From the NCBI GenBank assembly GCA_002159155.1, contig LZRQ01000093.1:1-13542 (forward strand): a stretch of 13,542 nucleotides of DNA, in the 5' to 3' direction. The DNA is from Firmicutes bacterium ZCTH02-B6. GTDB taxonomy: Bacteria > Bacillota > Limnochordia > Limnochordales > ZCTH02-B6. Below are positions 6,536-13,180 of this stretch, piece by piece (position 1 is the first letter of the stretch; every line of letters begins with the position of its first letter). Made by a program: the position numbers and the translations under genes. The notes under the pieces are model-generated. The model saw nothing but the letters and a program-made list of their open reading frames with translations. It was not told where the DNA came from and ran no database searches.

Positions 6536-6576
6536 GCTGCTCCCCAGTCCGCGCGAATCCGCAGCGGCAGAGCAGC
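6536..6576 (+). terminator. Weak stem-loop after the chromate transporter gene
   Basis: GCTGCTC (6536-6542) and GAGCAGC (6570-6576) can pair across a 27-base loop directly after the stop codon. There is no T-run and the loop is long. It might separate this gene from the cad promoter, with low certainty. Confidence 0.25.
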
Positions 6577-6598
6577 AGAGCGCTTGCACGGCTGGAGA

Positions 6599-6627
6599 TT
6601 GACGGGTTTCACGGCAACGTCTACAAT
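6599..6627 (+). promoter_or_regulatory. Sigma-A type promoter of the cad operon
   Basis: TTGACG (6599-6604) and TACAAT (6622-6627) are separated by exactly 17 bases, each one mismatch from consensus, in an otherwise GC-rich setting. Transcription should begin near 6634, about 36 bases before the repressor start codon. Confidence 0.8.
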
Positions 6628-6651
6628 ACAATTAAACGATTGCTTAAGTGT
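6628..6651 (+). promoter_or_regulatory. Inverted-repeat operator, likely site of the ArsR/CadC-type repressor
   Basis: ACAATTAAAC (6628-6637) and GCTTAAGTGT (6642-6651) are arms of an imperfect palindrome (8 of 10 positions pair) around a GATT centre. It abuts the -10 box and covers the predicted start of transcription. AT-rich 10-12 bp arms with a short spacer are typical of SmtB/CadC operators. Bound repressor would block initiation until Cd, Pb or Zn releases it. Confidence 0.65.
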
Positions 6652-6669
6652 CGTCTCGACGGAAGGGTG

Positions 6670-7047
6670 ATGGCCGTGGCCAACGTTGCGATCAGGCCGC
6701 CTGCCGACTGTTGCGATACCTACAACCCCTCGTCCACGGAGAGCCGCGACGCGCTGCGGGCCCGCCTGCTGGAAGTGGCCGGGCTGTCGGAGCTGTTTAA
6801 GGTGCTGGGCGACGAAACGCGGGCGCGGATCTTGTACCTGCTATCCTTGCAGGAACTGTGTGTGTGCGATATCGCCGAGATTATGGAGATGAGCCTGCCG
6901 GCCGTGTCCCATCACCTGAGGCTGCTCAAAGCCCACCGCCTGGTGAAATACCGGCGGGAGGGCAAACAAGTCTACTACTCCCTAGACGACGATCACATCG
7001 TGGGTCTGATCTCTTTGGCCCAAGCGCACTACGCAGAGGCAAGGTAG
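6670..7047 (+). CDS. cadC: ArsR/SmtB family metal-sensing repressor, CadC-type
   Basis: A 125-residue winged-helix repressor. LFKVLGDETRARILYLL and the recognition helix region LPAVSHHLRLLKAHRLV are the ArsR DNA-binding core, and KYRREGKQVYYSL is the wing. Metal ligands of both known CadC sites are visible. The alpha3N site comes from N-terminal C14/C15 plus ELCVCD (C64, C66), the Cd/Pb-sensing arrangement. The alpha5 site is D107-x-H109 with H120 and E123, spaced as in CadC and SmtB. It should sit on its own promoter as a dimer and leave when Cd(II), Pb(II) or Zn(II) binds. ATG 6670 has GGAAGG only 3 bases upstream; GTG 6676, at 8-9 bases, is an equally good start and keeps all ligands. The ATPase gene starts 10 bases after its stop, clearly the same transcript. 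The symbol reflects the family type; exact metal preference is inferred. Confidence 0.9.
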   Translation: MAVANVAIRPPADCCDTYNPSSTESRDALRARLLEVAGLSELFKVLGDETRARILYLLSLQELCVCDIAEIMEMSLPAVSHHLRLLKAHRLVKYRREGKQVYYSLDDDHIVGLISLAQAHYAEAR

Positions 7048-7057
7048 GTGGCCGACG

Positions 7058-9274
7058 GTGGGGAGCCCGGGCGAGCGGAAGTACATCCTCCAAGGCCTCG
7101 ATTGCGCCGCCTGTGCCGCGAAGATCGAAGCGGCAGTGGCAAAAGAAACCGGGCTGCAGGGGGTCGGCGTCGACTTCGCCACCCGTTCGCTCTATCTGCC
7201 GCCCGAGCACGCTGCGACCGTCCAGCGCATTATCGACCGCATCGAACCCGGCGTCCGGCTGGTCGAGGCGTCCACCGATGGAGCGTCGGAGCGCCTGGCG
7301 GCAGGCACATCCCAGGGCGCCGCCGGGCACGGGCACAAGGCGGAACGCCCCAAGGCGCACGATACGGCCTCCCACGCGGCTCACGGGCACGCCGTGCCTG
7401 GGCACGAGGAGGGAGTCCAATGGCGGCGGCTCGCGGAGATCGGCTCCGCGGCCTTGCTGTTGGTGGTCGGCAGCGTGTTTCACGACGCGCTCCACGCGAC
7501 GCCGGGGGCCAGCGTCGAGTACCTCGTGTTTCTTGCCGCGTACTGGCTCGTCGGGCGCGGCGTGGTGATGGCCGCGGCACGCAACGCGCGCCGCGGCCAG
7601 CTGTTTGACGAAAACTCCCTGATGACCATCGCGACCGCAGGTGCCATGCTCCTTCACGAGCTGCCTGAGGCCGTAGGCGTCATGTTGTTTTACGCCGTCG
7701 GAGAAGCGGTCCAGGACGCCGCGGTGCGCCGCTCCCGGCGCTCCGTCAGCGCGCTGTTGGACGTCCGGCCCGATGTGGCCTACGTGCGGAGGGGAGGCCA
7801 GCTGCACCGCGTTGCGCCGGCCGAGGTGCAAGTAGGCGAGGAAGTGATCGTCCGGCCTGGGGAAAAGATCCCGCTGGATGGCGAGGTCGTCGAAGGCGAC
7901 GCCTGGGTGGACACCTCCGCCCTGACCGGCGAGCCGGCACCCCGCCAGGCGGTGCCGGGCACAGAGGTGTTGGCGGGCATGGTCAACACCGACGGGGTGC
8001 TGACGGTCCGGGTGACGAAACCTTACGCCGAGTCGTCGGCTGCCAAGATTCTCGCTCTCGTGGAGCGGGCGGCGGCGCGCAAGGCGCCGACCGAAAAGTT
8101 CATCACCACATTTTCCCGCTACTACACCCCGGCCGTGGTGGGCGCTGCGGCCCTCATCGCTCTGGTCCCGCCGCTGGTGGTGCCTGGCGCGACGTTTTCC
8201 GAGTGGCTGTACCGGGCGCTCGTGCTCCTGGTCATCTCGTGCCCGTGCGCGCTAGTGTTGTCCATTCCGGTCGGGTACTTCGGCGGCATCGGCGGGGCGT
8301 CGCGCCGGGGAATCCTGGTGAAAGGTGCCAACTTCCTGGACGCCTTGACGCAGGTGCACACCGTCGCCTTCGACAAGACGGGCACCCTGACCAGGGGCGT
8401 CTTCCGGGTCGGGCAAGTGACCCCCGTGGCGGGGGCTTCGGCCCAAGCGGTCCTCGAGTACGCTGCGCACGCGGAGCACTTTTCCCGGCACCCGATTGCC
8501 GCCTCCATCCGGGACGCTTACGGCCGAGCCACCGACGCGGCCCGCATCGGCCGCGTGCAGGAGGTGGCCGGCTACGGCGTCATCGCCGAGGTGGACGGCC
8601 GGCGGGTCTTGGCCGGCAACGATCGGCTGCTGCACCGGGAAGGGGTGCCCCATGGGGTGTGCACGGTGGACGGCACCGTCGTCAACGTGGCCGTCGACGG
8701 GACGCTGGTCGGCCGGGTGCATGTCGGTGACGAGCTCAAGCCGGACGCCGCGGACGCTATCCGCTCCCTCAAGCGGCACGGCGTCGTCCGGACCGTGATG
8801 CTGACGGGCGACGAAGCGGCCACCGCGCGACAAGTGGCCGACATCGTCGGCATCGACGAGGTCCACGCGGGCCTGCTGCCGGAGCAAAAGGTGGAGGTCC
8901 TCGAGCGCCTCATGCAAGAGGCCAGCGCAGCCGGCGGGAAAGTGGCCTTTGCCGGTGACGGCGTGAACGACGCCCCGGTCCTCACCCGGGCGGACATCGG
9001 CATCGCCATGGGGGCGCTGGGGTCCGATGCGGCCATTGAGGCGGCGGATGTGGTGATCATGGACGATCAACCGTCGCGCATCCCAGAGGCCATCGCCATC
9101 GCCCGCCGCACTCGGCGCATCGTGTATCAGAACATCGTCTTCAGCCTGGCCGTCAAGGCTGCTTTCATCGCCTTGGGCGCCGTGGGCGTGGCGACCATGT
9201 GGGAAGCGGTGTTTGCGGACGTGGGCGTCTCCCTGATCGCCGTCCTCAACGCGACGCGAGCCCTCCGGACATAG
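7058..9274 (+). CDS. cadA: P1B-type heavy-metal ATPase (Cd/Zn/Pb exporter)
   Basis: A 738-residue ATP-driven metal exporter of the inner membrane. Domains in order: an N-terminal metal-binding fold with GLDCAAC (C16, C19); a His-rich linker (seven His between residues 91 and 116); membrane helices from about 125; actuator domain with SALTGEP (287-293); transport motif SCPCAL (C395, C397); phosphorylation site DKTGT (D439); SRHPIA (H478) and GDGVNDAP (634/637) in the nucleotide domain; and final helices with SLAVKAAF (K700) and ADVGVSL (D721). CPC plus the C-terminal Lys and Asp are the features of the Zn/Cd/Pb subgroup (P1B-2, CadA/ZntA) rather than the copper pumps. The GTG start follows AGGTGG with about 6-7 bases between. 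It is co-transcribed with the repressor just upstream and ends in a strong hairpin. The exact metal range cannot be read from the sequence. Confidence 0.95.
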   Translation: MGSPGERKYILQGLDCAACAAKIEAAVAKETGLQGVGVDFATRSLYLPPEHAATVQRIIDRIEPGVRLVEASTDGASERLAAGTSQGAAGHGHKAERPKAHDTASHAAHGHAVPGHEEGVQWRRLAEIGSAALLLVVGSVFHDALHATPGASVEYLVFLAAYWLVGRGVVMAAARNARRGQLFDENSLMTIATAGAMLLHELPEAVGVMLFYAVGEAVQDAAVRRSRRSVSALLDVRPDVAYVRRGGQLHRVAPAEVQVGEEVIVRPGEKIPLDGEVVEGDAWVDTSALTGEPAPRQAVPGTEVLAGMVNTDGVLTVRVTKPYAESSAAKILALVERAAARKAPTEKFITTFSRYYTPAVVGAAALIALVPPLVVPGATFSEWLYRALVLLVISCPCALVLSIPVGYFGGIGGASRRGILVKGANFLDALTQVHTVAFDKTGTLTRGVFRVGQVTPVAGASAQAVLEYAAHAEHFSRHPIAASIRDAYGRATDAARIGRVQEVAGYGVIAEVDGRRVLAGNDRLLHREGVPHGVCTVDGTVVNVAVDGTLVGRVHVGDELKPDAADAIRSLKRHGVVRTVMLTGDEAATARQVADIVGIDEVHAGLLPEQKVEVLERLMQEASAAGGKVAFAGDGVNDAPVLTRADIGIAMGALGSDAAIEAADVVIMDDQPSRIPEAIAIARRTRRIVYQNIVFSLAVKAAFIALGAVGVATMWEAVFADVGVSLIAVLNATRALRT

Positions 9275-9285
9275 CCGGAGGGCTC
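9258..9285. terminator. Hairpin terminator between convergent cadA and nrdJ
   Basis: GAGCCCTCCGG (9258-9268) and CCGGAGGGCTC (9275-9285) form a perfect 11-bp stem with a 6-base loop, ACATAG. The cadA stop codon TAG lies inside the loop. On the plus strand GTCAACTTTC follows, a poor T-tract; on the minus strand there is none. A two-way terminator or 3'-end stabilising hairpin is likely. Confidence 0.7.
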
Positions 9286-9339
9286 GTCAACTTTCATCCG
9301 CTGGCCGTGCGGCGCCGCGAGGGCGTCGCCGCCGGGCGG

Positions 9340-12300
9340 TTAGCAGCTGCTGTGCCCGCAGTTGCGGCAGTAGCCGCAGCCTTCGGCCTTGACGTAGGAG
9401 AAGGTACCGCAGGCCGGGCACAGGTCGGCGCCGGCGTTGGGGTGATGGCCGTTGCCGGCAGCGCTGTAGCCAGCGCCTGCATCGGCGTCGCTCGCACTGG
9501 CGTAGCCCGGCTCGGCGTATCCGTGGCTCGTATAACCAGCCGCTTCGTGGGCGGCTCCGCTTTCATGCTCCGCCGGCGACCCGTAGCCGTAGCGGCGGTG
9601 CAAGTAGCGCTCGAGCGCCTTGGCCAGCGCGTCGGGCAGGGACAGTACCTTGTTGGGGCCAAAGCCAAAGGGCTGGGCGCCGCCGATGCCGCGCAGCTGC
9701 TCCACCACCAGCGCCAGCTTCTTGGTATTCCCCACCGGGCTCGGTGTGCGCAGGTACAAGGAGATCAGCCGGCCGATGGCCTCCGAGTCCGCCGTTACGT
9801 CCATGCCGCCCTTGCCCAGGACGATGATGGCCTCAAAGGGCTCGCCGTCCTTCTCGTTGATGGTGATGCGGGCGGTGCCCACCATCGTCTTCTGCCGGAA
9901 CGTGTAGCCCGCGACTTCTTCAGGCACTTCGCCGATCGTAGGCGAGGCGTCCCGCATGGCGGCCAACGTGCCGTTGCCGTTGTTGCCGTTGGTGGGCGGC
10001 GCGGGAACGGCCGCAGCGCTCGCCTGTCCGGCTGCCGCCTGAGCTTCTTTGGGCGCCGGCGCGTCCTCCTTGCGGGACAGCACCTGCTCGTCCCGGGACT
10101 TGTCGCGATAGATGGTCACACCCTTGCAGCCGAGCTTCCTGGCCAGGGCGTAGAGCTCCTCGACCTGTTCCACGGTCCAGTCGGCCGGGCAGTTGGTGGT
10201 CTTGCTGATGCTGGAGTCGACCCAGCGCTGGATGGCCGCCTGCACCCGCACGTGCTCATCGGGCGCAAGCTCCAGTGCGGTGACGAAGTAGTCCGGCAAG
10301 TTCTCGAGCTTGGGCTCGACCTCCGGGTGCGCGTCAAACCATTCCTGCACGATGGCCTCGTTGACTTCCTTCTTGCCTAGCCGCCCGGTGCGCCAGTAGC
10401 TCCACTGGTAGTACGGCTCGATGCCCGTCGAGGTGCCCACCATGGTGCCGGTCGTGCCCGTGGGCGCTTGCGTGAGCAACGTCGCGTTGCGCATGCCCTT
10501 GGTGCGCACCGCTGCCCGCACTTCCTCCGGCATCGCCTGCATGAAGCCCGACTGGAGGAACTTCTCCGCATCAAACATGGGGAAAGCGCCCTTTTCGGCC
10601 GCCAGCTCGGTGGAGCTTAGGTACGCCTCCACCGCGATGGTGCGGTATACCTGGTCGATGATCTCCAGGGACTCCGGCGACCCGTAGCGCACGCCCAGCT
10701 TGATCAGCATCTCGGCCAGGCCCATGGTGCCCATGCCGACCCGGCGCTCGGCCTTCTGCACCTTCTCGTTTTCCTTAAAGAAGTAGGGCGTGATGTCGAT
10801 GACGTTGTCCAGGAAACGCACGCCCAGGCGCGCCGCCCGCTTTAGATCGTCCCAAAGGATCTGCCCGTCTTCGACGAAGCGGCTCAAGTTGATGTGGCCC
10901 AGGTTGCACACGCCCCACGCGGGCAAGAACTGCTCGCCGCAGTTGTGCACGACGAGCCCGTTGGCCACAAAGGAGTGGGTGTCCGGTTGCGTCAGGTCGT
11001 ACACCATCTCCTCGCCGTCGGGTACGAGCGCCGCGAACGTGGCCACAAAACGCTCGGGTTCCAGCGGTCGCGAGGACGCCGAGAGGTTGGCGCGCAGCGC
11101 CTCGTTGGCCGCTTCGTCGTGGAAACCGATCTCGCGGGCGAATCGCACGAGGCTCGCCCCGGCGATGACGAGGCTGCTTTCGCCGGCGGAGTCGTCTATA
11201 CGGCTGTAGATGCCAAAGTTGAGAAGCAGGCGCTGCACGTCGCCAAGCAACCGGACGCTGCCGGCCGCCAGCCGCACCCGGCAGCTGCCCGTCTCCGCGT
11301 CGGTCTCAACGCAGCTGCTGGCGCCGAAAAGCGCCTGCAGGAACGCCTGCTGCATCTCGCGGGTGCCGACGAACACGATCTCGGGCACCGTGATCGGCTC
11401 GGCCGTCACCCTGACCGCCACCCGCTGGTCGAGGCCGTTGCCGGCCCGGGCCGCGGCGCCGGGCCCCTCCACGCCGGCCGCTGCCAGCGCGTAGGTGCGG
11501 ATGTCCTGCCCGACCGCGCGGCCCAACGCCAACCCCAAATCCCGGGAGCCTTCCCGGCCGAAAGCGCCCGGCCGGTTGACGATGTGGATTTCATCGCCTG
11601 GCTGCAAGTCCTTGGCAGCTACCCAGCCGCGCTCGGTCATGACCTGGTGGTCGGCCGTCAGGCGCACCGAAAAGCCTTCGCGGGTTTCGAGCCGGTATAC
11701 CGGCTTGATCCCGGTGATAAACACCGGCGACGCCGGCAACAGCGCCTCGTGGCTCAAGCGGCCGTCCACCAGCACGCGCTGCGCCTTGTAGGAGAAATAC
11801 AGGTCCTCGGCCCGCTGCAGGCCGTTTTCGGTGTAGATCAGCGTATCGCCCGTCACGCACGGGTTGGTCGCGATCAAGTCGTGGAAATACCACGTGTTGG
11901 ACATGCGGTTGGAATAGTCCATCCGCACAATGCCCGGCTCGGCGGACGCCCACGCCGACTCGACGATCATGCGCCACAAGTCTCGCGCCCGTACCGTCTG
12001 GTACACCTTCACCGGGTAGCCCTTTTCCTGCCACCGGCGCAGGTTGCCGTCCCACTCCCGGTCGTAGATCTCCTTGCCGACGGCTTCGTAATCGGGGAAG
12101 ACCAGCTGCCAGTCCTCGTCGTTGTCCAGGGCCCGCTCAAAGTCGTCGGTCAGCCCGACGGAGATGTTGGCGTTGGTCAGGACGCCGAAATCCCGCTTGG
12201 CGTTGATGAACTCAATGACGTCCGGGTGCCAGACGTTGAGGATGAGCATGAGCGCGCCCCGGCGCGAACCGCCCTGCTCCACCAGCCCCGTTGCCGTGGA

Positions 12301-12969
12301 GAAGAGCTGCCCCCAGCTGACGGCGCCTGAGCTTTTGCCGTTAACTCCCTGCACATACGCAAGCCGCGGCCGCAAGGTGGACAAGTTAATGCCGACCCCG
12401 CCGCCTCGAGCCATGATCTCCACCATGTTGCGCAGGGTGTCCATGATGGCTCGCCGGCTGTCGTTACCATGGGACGGGTCGTCGGGCCGGATGGGGATGA
12501 CGTAGCAGTTGTAGGCCGTCAGATGCTGGCCCGTGCCCAGCATCGCGTTGATGCGCCCGCCGGGGACAAAGCGCCAGTCCTGCAGCAGCCAGCGGAACTC
12601 CTTTTCCAGCTCCTTGCGCTTGTCCTTGGGCTCCACGGCGACGATCGCGCGCGCCATGCGGTCCCACATGTCCTCCGGGCGCGTTTCCAAAGGCCGGTCG
12701 ATCCGGGCCCGCTTTTGGACAAACAACTCGCCCGAGCGCAGTCGCACCGTGATATCGTCGCCGTCCACCGCCTCGACGACGCCGACTTCCTTTTGCGGGT
12801 ACTTGGGGTGCTCCTTGGTCATGACGACCACGGTGTCGCCGACGGTGATGTCGGCGCGGGAGCCCTTTTGAGCATAACGATCTAGAAAAATCAGTTCTTG
12901 CAGTTCACTCCAGCGATAGCGTCGGCCACGGTCTTGCGCCGGCACCGCCCGGCTGGGTTCGAGGGCCAT
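9340..12969 (-). CDS. nrdJ: Adenosylcobalamin-dependent (class II) ribonucleotide reductase with an intein
   Basis: The ATG at 12969 follows GGAGG by 7 bases and gives a 1209-residue precursor; an in-frame extension to 13134 lacks a site and is rejected. The enzyme reduces ribonucleotides to deoxyribonucleotides using coenzyme B12. Seen in order: an N-terminal accessory domain starting LIFLDRYAQKG; TAYNCYVIP with redox C155; GGGVGINLSTLRP; NP/CGEQ with the thiyl-radical cysteine C677, split by an intein at residues 371-676; GVCNLGHINLSRF with redox partner C688; APTGTTGTM near 836-844; a TSCPD domain (about 1030-1080); a Gly/Tyr/Ala-rich linker; and a C-terminal zinc-ribbon-like region CPACG...CGYCRNCGHSSC, which in the family helps re-reduce the active site. 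The spliced enzyme would be 903 residues. Its symbol follows the class II family. Convergent with cadA; preceded by likely NrdR boxes. Confidence 0.95.
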   Translation of the reverse strand: MALEPSRAVPAQDRGRRYRWSELQELIFLDRYAQKGSRADITVGDTVVVMTKEHPKYPQKEVGVVEAVDGDDITVRLRSGELFVQKRARIDRPLETRPEDMWDRMARAIVAVEPKDKRKELEKEFRWLLQDWRFVPGGRINAMLGTGQHLTAYNCYVIPIRPDDPSHGNDSRRAIMDTLRNMVEIMARGGGVGINLSTLRPRLAYVQGVNGKSSGAVSWGQLFSTATGLVEQGGSRRGALMLILNVWHPDVIEFINAKRDFGVLTNANISVGLTDDFERALDNDEDWQLVFPDYEAVGKEIYDREWDGNLRRWQEKGYPVKVYQTVRARDLWRMIVESAWASAEPGIVRMDYSNRMSNTWYFHDLIATNPCVTGDTLIYTENGLQRAEDLYFSYKAQRVLVDGRLSHEALLPASPVFITGIKPVYRLETREGFSVRLTADHQVMTERGWVAAKDLQPGDEIHIVNRPGAFGREGSRDLGLALGRAVGQDIRTYALAAAGVEGPGAAARAGNGLDQRVAVRVTAEPITVPEIVFVGTREMQQAFLQALFGASSCVETDAETGSCRVRLAAGSVRLLGDVQRLLLNFGIYSRIDDSAGESSLVIAGASLVRFAREIGFHDEAANEALRANLSASSRPLEPERFVATFAALVPDGEEMVYDLTQPDTHSFVANGLVVHNCGEQFLPAWGVCNLGHINLSRFVEDGQILWDDLKRAARLGVRFLDNVIDITPYFFKENEKVQKAERRVGMGTMGLAEMLIKLGVRYGSPESLEIIDQVYRTIAVEAYLSSTELAAEKGAFPMFDAEKFLQSGFMQAMPEEVRAAVRTKGMRNATLLTQAPTGTTGTMVGTSTGIEPYYQWSYWRTGRLGKKEVNEAIVQEWFDAHPEVEPKLENLPDYFVTALELAPDEHVRVQAAIQRWVDSSISKTTNCPADWTVEQVEELYALARKLGCKGVTIYRDKSRDEQVLSRKEDAPAPKEAQAAAGQASAAAVPAPPTNGNNGNGTLAAMRDASPTIGEVPEEVAGYTFRQKTMVGTARITINEKDGEPFEAIIVLGKGGMDVTADSEAIGRLISLYLRTPSPVGNTKKLALVVEQLRGIGGAQPFGFGPNKVLSLPDALAKALERYLHRRYGYGSPAEHESGAAHEAAGYTSHGYAEPGYASASDADAGAGYSAAGNGHHPNAGADLCPACGTFSYVKAEGCGYCRNCGHSSC
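10942..11859 (-). mobile_element. Intein in nrdJ, with decayed homing-endonuclease region
   Basis: A 306-residue protein intron in frame within nrdJ. Block A is CVTGDTLIYTENG at its start (Cys1). Block B is VRLTADHQV with Thr68 and His71. Block F is VYDLTQPDTHSFVANG, and block G is LVVHN, with His305, Asn306 and the following extein residue Cys. All residues needed for standard splicing are present. The flanks read ATNP and CGEQ. Between blocks B and F lies a region like a LAGLIDADG endonuclease, but the helix motifs read LGRAVGQDI and AFLQALFGASSCV, without the usual GDG and DADG acids, and the spacing is short. It should splice but probably cannot cut DNA. No difference in base composition from the host gene is obvious. 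Confidence 0.92.
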
Positions 12970-12993
12970 ACCCGAGCCTCCTTGCATTGGGTA

Positions 12994-13029
12994 CCGGTGG
13001 TGTCCCCGTTGGGGTCGTCGCACCACCGG
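12994..13029 (-). promoter_or_regulatory. Strong nested hairpin in the nrdJ leader
   Basis: CCGGTGGTG (12994-13002) pairs perfectly with CACCACCGG (13021-13029), and inside the loop CCCC (13004-13007) can pair with GGGG (13011-13014). On the transcript this lies about 25 bases before the ATG, just upstream of the ribosome site. It could stabilise the message or modulate translation. I do not see the conserved boxes of a cobalamin riboswitch. Confidence 0.5.
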
Positions 13030-13030
13030 G

Positions 13031-13046
13031 CCACAACATGTTGTGG
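13031..13046 (-). promoter_or_regulatory. Likely NrdR box, promoter-proximal
   Basis: CCACAACATGTTGTGG is the core of a 20-base perfect palindrome (13029-13048). It keeps the CACAA-AT-TTGTG pattern of the NrdR consensus (ACACwATATATwGTGT), matching at 10-12 of 16 positions. It lies just downstream of a TACAAT -10 box, near the expected nrdJ transcription start, so bound NrdR would repress when dATP is high. Confidence 0.65.
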
Positions 13047-13053
13047 CCTGCCA

Positions 13054-13059
13054 ATTGTA
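13054..13059 (-). promoter_or_regulatory. Possible nrdJ -10 box
   Basis: TACAAT on the minus strand, in an AT-rich island between the two proposed NrdR boxes. No good -35 is found at 16-18 bases (TCGATC at 17), so the promoter is weak or activator-dependent, or the assignment is wrong. Predicted leader is about 77 bases. Confidence 0.45.
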
Positions 13060-13061
13060 AC

Positions 13062-13077
13062 ACACAAAATGTAGGAG
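13062..13077 (-). promoter_or_regulatory. Possible second NrdR box
   Basis: ACACAAAATGTAGGAG (plus-strand reading) matches the left half and centre of the NrdR consensus but has a poor right half. Its centre is 31 bp from the centre of the first box, three helical turns, which is the spacing reported for paired NrdR boxes. The spacing is the main support. Confidence 0.4.
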
Positions 13078-13104
13078 ATCGAGGGGGTAAATAGCGGGGA
13101 AGGA

Positions 13105-13138
13105 CGGGATGTCCGGGGACGAACAGCCGGACATCCCG
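13105..13138 (-). terminator. Hairpin after the DUF1540 gene
   Basis: CGGGATGTCCGG (13105-13116) and CCGGACATCCCG (13127-13138) form a perfect 12-bp stem with a 10-base loop, 42 bases past the DUF1540 stop codon. On the minus strand it is followed by TCCTTCCCCGCTATTT, which has only a weak T content. It most likely ends that transcript before the nrdJ promoter. Confidence 0.6.
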
Positions 13139-13180
13139 CCGCGCGCTCACTCAGACGGGCGTTTTCTGGTCAAACTTTTT

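Noticed and set aside
5905..6669. Long open frame in front of the ArsR-type repressor, suggesting a fused larger protein
   Set aside because: The upstream part is out of frame with and overlaps the chromate transporter gene, has an Arg/Gly/Ala-rich shadow composition, and runs through the cad promoter and operator.
9199..10380. Open frame of nearly 400 codons on the plus strand across the end of nrdJ
   Set aside because: It is antisense to the well-supported TSCPD and zinc-ribbon part of nrdJ, has no recognisable domain and no ribosome site. High GC keeps such frames open by chance.
10894..12330. Open frame of nearly 480 codons antisense to the intein and nrdJ core
   Set aside because: It mirrors nrdJ and its intein, has shadow-like composition (Arg, Ala, Gly, His) and no domain or start signal.
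12970..13134. N-terminal extension of nrdJ by 55 residues
   Set aside because: The frame stays open, but it crosses the NrdR-like palindrome, the putative promoter and the leader hairpin, and it lacks a ribosome site. ATG 12969 has GGAGG at ideal spacing and matches the family N-terminus.
12970..13180. Cobalamin riboswitch upstream of the B12-dependent reductase
   Set aside because: The predicted leader is only about 77 bases and I see no B12-box-like conserved segment. Only simple hairpins and palindromes are present.
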